Shown here: piece after piece, positions 1 to 5,239 of the stretch | How positions within the stretch are numbered: position 1 is the stretch's first letter | How the letters are laid out: the number at the start of each line of letters is the position of its first letter | Source: an uncultured Fimbriimonadales bacterium | GTDB taxonomy: Bacteria; Armatimonadota; Fimbriimonadia; Fimbriimonadales; GBS-DC | Length of the DNA: 8,215 bases | Direction of reading: 5' to 3' | NCBI GenBank assembly: GCA_937925775.1 | Contig: CALAMM010000041.1 | Span: 1-8,215 of the forward strand | Position numbers and translations under genes: made by a program | Notes under the pieces: model-generated | Database searches by the model: none | The model's input: only the letters and a program-made list of their open reading frames with translations | Told to the model about the DNA's origin: nothing

Positions 1-146
1 GAGGGTGTTCGAAAAATCGGGGGCGTCAGTGTTTGAGATGCCTCGCTCCGCTCGGCATGACAAGGGACACTCGGAGCGCAACCCCTGTCATTCCGAGCCG
101 AAGGCGAGGAATCTCCACCAACTCGAAGCGTTTTTCGAACAGCCTC
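1..146. repeat. Nested inverted-repeat element (MITE-like), possibly cut by the window edge
   Basis: Bases 1-16 and 131-146 form an inverted repeat of 16 positions with one mismatch; the core TGTTCGAAAAA (6-16) is matched perfectly by TTTTTCGAACA (131-141). This outer pair encloses a second inverted repeat (35-62 with 86-115). Terminal inverted repeats around a short non-coding core suggest a miniature inverted-repeat transposable element. The 72-codon reading frame through it (5-223) has only repeat-derived composition and is not a gene. A target-site duplication cannot be tested because the left end coincides with the window edge. It could instead be two unrelated repeats lying together. 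Confidence 0.5.
35..115. repeat. HSERSEES-type intergenic inverted repeat, diverged copy
   Basis: The left arm at 35-62 (begins GAGATGCCTCGC) and the right arm at 86-115 (ends GGCGAGGAATCTC) are imperfect reverse complements separated by 23 nt. The same family recurs as a perfect copy at 5127-5227. Translated, the right arm gives the CHSE-type peptide often mis-annotated as small hypothetical proteins. Each arm is also an imperfect palindrome in itself (ATGCC...GGCAT on the left, ATTCC...GGAAT on the right). The function is unknown. Confidence 0.7.
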
Positions 147-198
147 CAGGTCCCTTGACTTTAGTCCCGGAGCGCCGTTTTTTGCTGGGCGTCGGGTT

Positions 199-214
199 TG
201 GCACGAAAGTTGCT
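199..214 (+). promoter_or_regulatory. Sigma-54 (RpoN) type -24/-12 promoter
   Basis: The sequence TGGCACGaaagTTGCT matches the RpoN consensus TGGCACG-N4-TTGCW at every defined position. The invariant GG (200-201) and GC (212-213) are separated by the required 10 nt. The expected start of transcription is about 12 nt downstream, near 225, giving a leader of about 185 nt to the ATG at 411. Sigma-54 promoters need an enhancer-binding activator. No activator site was recognised in 147-198, and the region further upstream is occupied by the repeat element. A sigma-70 reading of the same bases (TTGGCA, 17 nt, TAAACA) has a poor -10 box. Confidence 0.6.
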
Positions 215-224
215 ACAGGCTAAA

Positions 225-410
225 CAGATGAATCCCTGAGTTCGGGGCGTCGTGCTGCAGGGCGAAGCGTTCTACGCGCAGGCAGTTTCGAACCGCATCA
301 CGAGGCTGTTTCGCGCTGCCTATCGACGCCCCGTAATTCCTGCCTCGCCGATTTTACCTGCTTGTATCGCTCCCTGTTGTGGAAAGTCCCCATCGGGAGG
401 AATACGACCG
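225..410 (+). promoter_or_regulatory. Structured 5' leader of the beta-propeller gene
   Basis: A perfect 10-bp helix, CGGGGCGTCG (243-252) with CGACGCCCCG (324-333), closes a region holding two more helices. GCGT/ACGC (267-270 with 274-277) forms one hairpin. AGGCAG/CTGCCT (280-285 with 316-321) encloses CGAA/TTCG (289-292 with 310-313). Downstream, CTCCC (370-374) can pair with GGGAG (395-399), which is the Shine-Dalgarno sequence of the next gene. The arrangement resembles a cis-regulatory RNA: a multi-branch domain followed by a translation switch. It matches no riboswitch or ncRNA family I recognise. Some pairing is expected by chance in GC-rich DNA. Confidence 0.35.
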
Positions 411-2162
411 ATGACACGATTGAGGGGCGTTTTGTGGGGAGCTTTGGGAGTTTTTGCGATTGCGTGCGCCGATGTATCTTCAGGCGCGCCGCGCACACCC
501 AACGGGATGCTCTGGGCGGGAACCACTTTTCAGCTGCGCGCCTCCGCGACTGTCAACGGCAACCTGACCGCGCTTTCACGTGAATCGCAGGTGAGGGTGG
601 GACAGGTGATTCGATGGCGGTGGCAGCTGGAATCGCCCGCGGGTCAATCTGTACCTCAGGGTGAAGGCGCAGTGTTCCGCGTGCGCGTCATCAATGACGG
701 GAACGGTTGGGATAACCTCAGTTTTGGACTGGCTCAGTACGAACTTGAAAATACCCCGTTGTGGTCGGTCGCGCTGTTTGAGAACGCTTCGGGGAACGGT
801 CAGGTTTCGGGAAGTCAGCAGATTAGCGGCGCGGGCAGCCTTCTGTCTCCGGGGGGCGACATGCTTTACCTGCTGAGGATGACCCCACCGAGTAGCGCGC
901 TCCCCACAGACGGCGCATGGGCTTCGCTCACAGCGTCCCCCAGCAATAGTTCTGCGCCGCAGGTGCTGGGCGAGTTCACTGCGGGCGTGGCGCGCGGGGC
1001 GTGGGTTTCCAGCCGCGCGTGGTGTTATGCCAACCAGGTTCAGCTTGTCGCGCCAGTGGTCTATCAGGGGCGACTCTTTTGGATGGGGACCGACGCCACG
1101 AACAACACCGTGATTTTTCTCACGCGCGACTCCGTAGAAAGCACTCAGGGCGGCGGACTGGGCAACGAACGCCTCGTCTACGGGCGTACCCTGCGTAGTT
1201 TCACGCCGACGGGATTCAGCGTCGCGCTCGGTTCTGGTTGGTTCACGGGGCGCGGCAACCAGCTCATCCGGGTCGACTTAGAGCGGGTGCGGCTCAACGA
1301 CACGAGCAGCGATCCGTTCAGTGTGGTCGTGTTCCCTTCAGGTGTCGCGCCGCGTCTGGATCTCGAGCCGCTGGTGTTCAACGGGCGAGTCTATGTAGCG
1401 GGTAGCGACAACCGACTCTATGCGATTCGCGAAGACGGCGTGCGCGTGGGGCAAAGTGCGCCCCTCCCCGCTCTCTACGGCGTGTTTTCGACGAACCTGA
1501 CCTGCATCGGGCGCGCTTTTTATATCGGCACGAATAATGGATGGGTGTTGCAATACGACGCGCTCACGGGCAGTCTGCGCACGGCGCGCCGTATATCCAC
1601 GCAGCCCCTGCATAGCCTCGCGCCGACGCCCTTCGGACGCGCCCTGCTCGCACGCGCTGGAAACCGCGAGATTCTCTGTATCAACCCGAACCAGCTGAAT
1701 GTGTTGTGGAAGCGTACGCTCAACGAAGATATCGTATCACCCATCGCTGCCTCGCCGTTGAACGAGGTGGGTGCAGTGGTCACACGCTCCGGTGCTCTGC
1801 TGGCGTTTCAAGCGCGCACGGGCGTCAATCTTCCCCACTACCCTCAGCGTGTCTTTGGAGAGGACACCCTTGCGCGCGCGACTCTCGGATTCGCGCGGCG
1901 TACTGACCGACGCGCGACTTATGTGTATATCCTCGCCCAGCGCGACACGGGCAACGCAACCCAGCATCAGGCGCTCTTTCGTGCCGTCACGGCGGAAAAC
2001 CCCTATAATCGAGTGGAGTTGGGTGAGTCGGCGATGCTTTCCAGTTCAGAGTACCTGCCATGGCTGCTATTCACGGGCAACCGAAACAGCAGTTACTGTC
2101 TGATTGCGTTGCGGCGTGCCGATTCAGCGCAGGGATGTGTCGGGGCAATCCCGTTGCGTTGA
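411..2162 (+). CDS. Exported beta-propeller (PQQ/quinoprotein-like) protein, function unknown
   Basis: This is a 583-residue protein. The ATG at 411 is chosen because GGGAGG (395-400) sits 10 nt upstream and the next residues form a signal sequence: basic MTRLR, a hydrophobic stretch to residue 18, then C19. F15-A-I-A-C19 fits a relaxed lipobox, so it may be a lipoprotein; A18-C-A20 would also suit signal peptidase I. An in-frame extension back to 252 lacks these features. Residues 34-195 look like an all-beta, Ig-like domain. From about 204 to the C-terminus, blade-like repeats recur, with strands such as PLVFNGRVYVAGSDNRLYAI near 318, CIGRAFYIGTNNGWVLQYDA near 363, and further copies near 402 and 441. 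This is the pattern of PQQ/WD-type propellers. No PQQ-dependent dehydrogenase active-site motif is evident, so a binding, scaffold or envelope-assembly role is more likely than catalysis. It appears to be a separate unit with its own promoter. The specific function is unknown. Confidence 0.8.
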   Translation: MTRLRGVLWGALGVFAIACADVSSGAPRTPNGMLWAGTTFQLRASATVNGNLTALSRESQVRVGQVIRWRWQLESPAGQSVPQGEGAVFRVRVINDGNGWDNLSFGLAQYELENTPLWSVALFENASGNGQVSGSQQISGAGSLLSPGGDMLYLLRMTPPSSALPTDGAWASLTASPSNSSAPQVLGEFTAGVARGAWVSSRAWCYANQVQLVAPVVYQGRLFWMGTDATNNTVIFLTRDSVESTQGGGLGNERLVYGRTLRSFTPTGFSVALGSGWFTGRGNQLIRVDLERVRLNDTSSDPFSVVVFPSGVAPRLDLEPLVFNGRVYVAGSDNRLYAIREDGVRVGQSAPLPALYGVFSTNLTCIGRAFYIGTNNGWVLQYDALTGSLRTARRISTQPLHSLAPTPFGRALLARAGNREILCINPNQLNVLWKRTLNEDIVSPIAASPLNEVGAVVTRSGALLAFQARTGVNLPHYPQRVFGEDTLARATLGFARRTDRRATYVYILAQRDTGNATQHQALFRAVTAENPYNRVELGESAMLSSSEYLPWLLFTGNRNSSYCLIALRRADSAQGCVGAIPLR

Positions 2163-2188
2163 ACAATCCCACGCGTCCTCTCTATAAG
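2159..2188 (+). promoter_or_regulatory. Sigma-70-like promoter for the glycosyltransferase genes
   Basis: TTGAAC (2159-2164), an 18-nt spacer and TATAAG (2183-2188) form a reasonable housekeeping promoter, with matches of 4/6 and 5/6. The -35 box overlaps the stop codon of the preceding gene (2160-2162). Transcription would start near 2195, leaving a leader of about 22 nt to the GTG start at 2217. Confidence 0.45.
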
Positions 2189-2216
2189 GTACACTCAATT
2201 TGCGCGAGGGCAAATT

Positions 2217-3251
2217 GTGAGAAGGAAACGCGAACGGATATTCGTGTTTGCACGCACAGGGATTGGCGACATCGTGTATACGATTCCCGCGCTTCGGGCG
2301 CTCCGCCGACGATTCCCCGAAGCGCATATTACGATTGAAGCGGGCGAACGTGGACACTCCCTGCTGCGCTATTGTCCCTATGTCGACGAGGTGTGGGTGC
2401 GCATTCGCCCCCGGGGGCTGCGCGGGAAACTACGGAGTATCTGGAATCTCTACAAAGGCAAGTTCGACCGTGCGGTAATCCTCGACCGCAGCGACGAGAA
2501 AACGCTCCATACCTTTCTGGCGCGAATCCCTGAACGCTACGGCGTGCGCAAAAAACTGTTTGGCAGGTTGCTCACTGCCAGCGTCGATTGGGACCCTGAC
2601 GCGCACGATATGAACGACCATTTTCGCAAAGTGGTGGAGTTGCTCGGCTGTGAGACCAGCGACTGGCGACTGGAGCTCTTTCCCGACCCGAAGGCGTATC
2701 AAAGTTTGCCCGAAAAGCTTGCTCAGGCAGGCTGGAACGGCGAGCGTCCGCTGGTGGGAATTAATCCAGGCGCCAGTTCCCCCGAACGCCAGTGGCTCCC
2801 CGAACGGTACGCGCAGGTCGCCGATGCCTTGCAGCAGGAAGGGGTGCGTATCGTGCTGCTGGGCGGCGCGGGTGATGTCCCGTTAGCCGATTCGATTCGT
2901 CTCGCGATGCATACCGAGCCGCTCACGCTCACGGGCAAACTCTCGCTGGATGAGCTGATTGTGGCGATTGGCGGGCTGGATGCACTGATTAGCGGCGACA
3001 CGGGACCCGCGCATTTAGCCGCCGCCGTCGGGACGCCCGTCGTCGGTCTGTACGGGGCGACTCCTGCGCGGCGGTATGGCCCCGTCGGAGAAAAGCATAT
3101 TATCATTGATAAGTTCGCTCTGAACGGCTGCGCCACCGCGCGTTTCGCGGAGACGCATGCGGGTATGGAAGTGATTCAGAGCGAGGAGGTGCTGGAAGCG
3201 GCGCGCCTGTTGCTGCAGCAAAACTCTCGGCTTGAGGCTCAGTTGCCCTAA
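2217..3251 (+). CDS. Glycosyltransferase family 9 (LPS heptosyltransferase-like)
   Basis: This 344-residue protein is close to the usual GT9 length. It starts with GTG at 2217, with GAGGG (2206-2210) 6 nt upstream. The N-terminal Rossmann half shows RTGIGDIVYTIPALRALRRR (about 13-32), typical of ADP-heptose:LPS heptosyltransferases. The C-terminal half carries GINPGASSPERQWLPERYA near 181-199 and the family signature SGDTGPAHLAAAVGTPVVGL near 261-280, followed by YGATPARRYGP, which shapes the nucleotide-sugar site. GT9 enzymes transfer heptose or a related sugar from a nucleotide donor to lipid A-core or another surface glycan at the cytoplasmic face of the inner membrane. The GT4 gene follows after 8 nt, so the two are probably co-transcribed. 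The actual donor and acceptor cannot be read from the sequence. No heptose biosynthesis gene is present in the window. Confidence 0.9.
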   Translation: MRRKRERIFVFARTGIGDIVYTIPALRALRRRFPEAHITIEAGERGHSLLRYCPYVDEVWVRIRPRGLRGKLRSIWNLYKGKFDRAVILDRSDEKTLHTFLARIPERYGVRKKLFGRLLTASVDWDPDAHDMNDHFRKVVELLGCETSDWRLELFPDPKAYQSLPEKLAQAGWNGERPLVGINPGASSPERQWLPERYAQVADALQQEGVRIVLLGGAGDVPLADSIRLAMHTEPLTLTGKLSLDELIVAIGGLDALISGDTGPAHLAAAVGTPVVGLYGATPARRYGPVGEKHIIIDKFALNGCATARFAETHAGMEVIQSEEVLEAARLLLQQNSRLEAQLP

Positions 3252-3259
3252 TCACGGCG

Positions 3260-4276
3260 ATGCGCATTGCGTTTCTGCGGCAGTTCCACACGAACCGTTG
3301 GTTCAGCGGCGCACAGATACAGGCAATCCAGACCGCTGATGCGCTTCGTCGCTTGGGGCTGACCGTGGATTTTATTGAGGACGCGCGGCACACTTCTTAC
3401 GACCTGCTCCATGTGTTCGGTCTGTATTCGGAGTATCAGGCAGTTGTAGAGGCGTTTCGCCAGTGTGGAATCCCGGTGGTCGCGTCGCCGATTTTCTTCA
3501 AAGATATCTCCACGCCGCTCAAGCGTGCGCATGCTGCCACTGCGCCCGCATGGGGGCGGCTCAGTCGCTCGTATCGTGAACTGCGCCAACTGTTGGCGTC
3601 GGTAGACGCGCTTTTACCGAACACGCGGGTCGAGGCGGAGTTCGTGCAGCGCTACTTTGGGGTCTCGCGCCCCCTCTGGGTGGTTCCAAACGGCGTTGAC
3701 CTGCGTTTTGCCGAGGGCGACCCGCGCCTGTTTCGAGAGGGGTTCGGGCTTCAGGGCGACTTTGTGCTGTGCGTAGGGCGCATTGAACGCCGTAAGAATC
3801 AGTTGCGCTTAGTGGAGGCGTTGCGCGGCACGGGCATTCCGCTGGTGATTATGGGCGAGTGCATCGCCCGTAAATATCTCGCGCGTTGTCAGCGCGCGGC
3901 GGACACGAATGTGCGGTTTCTCCATGCTCTGCCATACGATAGCCCCCTACTGGCGAGCGCCTACGCCGCGTGTCGGGTGTTTGCACTGCCGTCGCTTTTG
4001 GAGACGCCCAGCTTGGCGGCTTTGGAAGCAGGTGTGGCTGGCGCGCGCGTCGTGGTCACCCCCTACGGAGGCGCACCCGAATACTTTCAGCACTTCGCAC
4101 GCTACCCCAACCCGCGCTCCGTCGCCTCTATTCGCACTGCCATCCTGGACGCTTGGGAGTCGGCGCATGACCCCGACGCACAACGCCAGTTTCTACTGAA
4201 ACACTACAGCTGGGGACGGGTCGCCCAGGAAACGCTCCGCGCCTATCAACAGTTGCTGAGTCGCGAATGCAAATAA
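3260..4276 (+). CDS. Glycosyltransferase family 4 (GT-B fold)
   Basis: This is a 338-residue protein, a little short for GT4 enzymes. The N-terminal half starts MRIAFLRQFHTNRWFSGAQI, the first beta strand and acceptor-side loop, and contains VDALLPNTRVEAEFVQRYFG near 115-134. The linker VVPNGVDLRF lies near 140-149. The donor-binding half has VLCVGRIERRKNQLRLVEAL (about 170-189) and the EX7E pair E248 and E256 within ETPSLAALE, followed by VVVTPYGGAPEYF. These are the hallmarks of retaining GT4 transferases using a nucleotide-activated sugar. The start lies 8 nt after the GT9 stop and has only a weak Shine-Dalgarno sequence, which suggests translational coupling. The next, broken gene begins inside its last codons. 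Its role is probably in assembling the same surface glycan as the GT9 enzyme; the sugar specificity is unknown. Confidence 0.88.
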   Translation: MRIAFLRQFHTNRWFSGAQIQAIQTADALRRLGLTVDFIEDARHTSYDLLHVFGLYSEYQAVVEAFRQCGIPVVASPIFFKDISTPLKRAHAATAPAWGRLSRSYRELRQLLASVDALLPNTRVEAEFVQRYFGVSRPLWVVPNGVDLRFAEGDPRLFREGFGLQGDFVLCVGRIERRKNQLRLVEALRGTGIPLVIMGECIARKYLARCQRAADTNVRFLHALPYDSPLLASAYAACRVFALPSLLETPSLAALEAGVAGARVVVTPYGGAPEYFQHFARYPNPRSVASIRTAILDAWESAHDPDAQRQFLLKHYSWGRVAQETLRAYQQLLSRECK

Positions 4277-4550
4277 TCGTCTTAGTCATGCGCCCTTTGT
4301 TCCTGAGGTAGGCACACCCTATTACCTCACGGTTGCGCTGGGGCGACTGACGCCAACCGTTTATATTACGCCTGTTCTGTCGTTTCGGCAGCGGCGTGCA
4401 GTGCAGGCGGCTGCGCGTCAGACGCAAGTGCAAGTAATTGCGCCGGTTTTGCCAGGGGGCGGGCGCAGTATCCCGCGCCGCTGGCAAGCGCGCGCCCAGT
4501 TCGTGATGGAGACTTTACAGAAGGCTTTGAGGCGCACTCAGCCCCCTTGA
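4267..4550 (+). pseudogene. Frame-broken, truncated N-terminus of a third glycosyltransferase-like gene
   Basis: An ATG at 4267 overlaps the end of the GT4 gene and encodes MQIIVLVMRPLF, a typical first beta strand of a Rossmann/GT-B domain, then stops at TAG 4309-4311. From about 4299 the next frame continues as a protein-like sequence (PEVGTPYYLTVALGRL, then TVYITPVLSFRQRRAV, QVQVIAPVLP, QFVMETLQKALRRTQPP) to TGA 4548-4550. That frame has no start codon of its own. Adding one base near 4300-4302 (for example TTC CCT) would restore a single reading frame of about 94 codons: the first part of a GT-B N-terminal domain with no sugar-binding half. The overlapping start suggests it was once the third gene of the operon. 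A sequencing error could explain the frameshift but not the truncation. Confidence 0.6.
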
Positions 4551-4575
4551 CAAACCCGCTCCTATATGCTATAAT
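4547..4575 (+). promoter_or_regulatory. Consensus sigma-70 promoter of nrdR(-nrdJ)
   Basis: TTGACA (4547-4552), a 17-nt spacer and TATAAT (4570-4575) match the housekeeping promoter perfectly. The start of transcription should be near 4582, giving a leader of about 60 nt that contains two small hairpins: 4594-4599 with 4609-4614, and CCAC/GTGG at 4615-4625. The -35 box shares bases with the stop codon of the broken gene upstream. So strong a promoter implies tight repression, consistent with the palindrome over the -10 box. Confidence 0.85.
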
Positions 4576-4580
4576 ATAGC
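4562..4580. promoter_or_regulatory. AT-rich palindromic operator candidate (NrdR box-like) over the -10 box
   Basis: GCTATAaTATAGC (4568-4580) is a perfect 13-bp palindrome with one central base. It overlaps CTATAT...ATATAG (4562-4567 with 4574-4579). The NrdR box core is C-W-ATATAT-W-G. CTATAATATAG here differs by one extra central base, and CTATATGCTA is a partial half site. The position on the -10 element and immediately before nrdR suits autoregulation. Against it, the canonical pair of 16-bp boxes is not seen, and the -10 hexamer itself contributes part of the symmetry. Confidence 0.4.
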
Positions 4581-4642
4581 AGCCACAAGATGTAGGGGCT
4601 GTTGCAGTGCCCTTCCACTATGTGGCAGAGTGAGGCGAGACC

Positions 4643-5122
4643 ATGCGATGCCCTTACTGCGGTGTGGATGAAGACCATGTGGTGGATTCGCGCCCCTCAC
4701 AGGGCGGCGCGGTCATCCGACGACGACGCGAATGCCTCAAATGCGGCAAACGCTACACCACCTTCGAACGCTACGAGGAACGCCCCCTGATGGTCGTCAA
4801 AAAAGATGGGCGACGCGAGCCGTTCGACCGCAACAAAATCTTGCAAGGGATGGTGGTCGCCTGTCGCAAGCGCCCCATTAGCATGGATGTGCTGGAGAAA
4901 GCCGTCGACGAAATCGAGCAGGAGATTCAGAACCGCGACGAGTCGGAAATCAGCAGCACGGAAATCGGGCGCATGGTGATGGATAAGCTGCTGCAGCTCG
5001 ACCCCGTCGCCTATGTGCGCTTCGCCTCAGTCTATGAAGAGTTCGAAGACCCGCAGCAGTTCAGTCGCGTGGTGCAGATGCTTACCCGTCAACAAAAACG
5101 CGCTCGCGTAGAGGGAGGATAG
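4643..5122 (+). CDS. nrdR: Transcriptional repressor NrdR
   Basis: This 159-residue protein has the normal family length. The ATG at 4643 follows GAGG (4632-4635) by 7 nt. The N-terminal zinc ribbon has its four ligands at C3, C6, C31 and C34 (MRCPYCG and ECLKCGKRYTTFERYE), followed by the basic run RRRR (26-29) that helps DNA contact. An ATP-cone domain covers about 49-139, beginning VVKKDGRREPFDRNKI and ending with LDPVAYVRFASVYEEF. NrdR senses the ATP/dATP balance through the cone and represses ribonucleotide reductase genes when dATP is high. The adjacent nrdJ is the expected target. The four zinc-ligand codons are all TGC, in line with most of the locus. Confidence 0.97.
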   Translation: MRCPYCGVDEDHVVDSRPSQGGAVIRRRRECLKCGKRYTTFERYEERPLMVVKKDGRREPFDRNKILQGMVVACRKRPISMDVLEKAVDEIEQEIQNRDESEISSTEIGRMVMDKLLQLDPVAYVRFASVYEEFEDPQQFSRVVQMLTRQQKRARVEGG

Positions 5123-5126
5123 TTTA

Positions 5127-5227
5127 GAGATTCCTCGCTTCGCTCGGAATGACAGGCTTTGCCTGCTGAAAAAAATAGGCTTTGCCTCTGAAAAAATCTT
5201 GTCATTCCGAGCGAAGCGAGGAATCTC
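5127..5227. repeat. HSERSEES-type inverted repeat, perfect 28-bp arms, between nrdR and nrdJ
   Basis: The arms at 5127-5154 (GAGATTCCTCGC...ATGACA) and 5200-5227 (TGTCATTCCGAG...AATCTC) are exact reverse complements over 28 bp, separated by 45 nt. The element starts 4 nt after the nrdR stop codon and ends immediately before the nrdJ Shine-Dalgarno sequence (5228-5234). Perfect arms suggest a recent insertion or active conversion. In a nrdR-nrdJ transcript it would form a very stable hairpin, possibly a processing or stability element. No T-run follows, so it is not a classical terminator. A small frame through it (5182-5373) is spurious. Confidence 0.85.
5154..5197 (+). repeat. Tandem duplication in the loop of the inverted repeat
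   Basis: Two near-identical units, 5154-5176 and 5177-5197, each contain AGGCTTTGCCT followed by (G)CTGAAAAAA. The second unit lacks a G and one A. Each AGGC-TTT-GCCT can form a mini-hairpin. This looks like slippage or a duplication within the mobile repeat. Confidence 0.7.
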
Positions 5228-5234
5228 AAGGAGG
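5228..5234 (+). promoter_or_regulatory. Strong Shine-Dalgarno sequence of nrdJ
   Basis: AAGGAGG lies 5 nt before the ATG at 5240 and directly abuts the end of the inverted repeat (5227). It fixes the nrdJ start. Pairing of the repeat arms would leave this site single-stranded but next to a long stem, which could influence ribosome loading. Confidence 0.85.
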
Positions 5235-5239
5235 CAGGT

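Noticed and set aside
5..223. 72-codon open frame at the window start, MFEKSGASVF...
   Set aside because: It runs through the inverted-repeat element. Its CHSE-type peptide is a translation of the repeat, and no ribosome site precedes it.
381..400. GGAAAGTCC motif reminiscent of bacterial RNase P RNA
   Set aside because: Only nine bases match. The rest of the conserved RNase P RNA core is absent, and the motif lies in a short gene leader.
252..410. N-terminal extension of the beta-propeller gene from an upstream start at 252
   Set aside because: It would place the signal sequence internally and overlaps the structured leader. The ATG at 411 has a proper Shine-Dalgarno sequence and signal peptide.
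2723..3136. 137-codon open frame on the minus strand inside the GT9 gene
   Set aside because: It has a low-complexity composition rich in Ser, Pro and Ala, opposes a clear conserved gene, and has no ribosome site. It is a shadow frame.
4602..4790. 62-codon frame overlapping the start of nrdR
   Set aside because: It is out of frame with the conserved NrdR protein and has no recognisable composition or motif.
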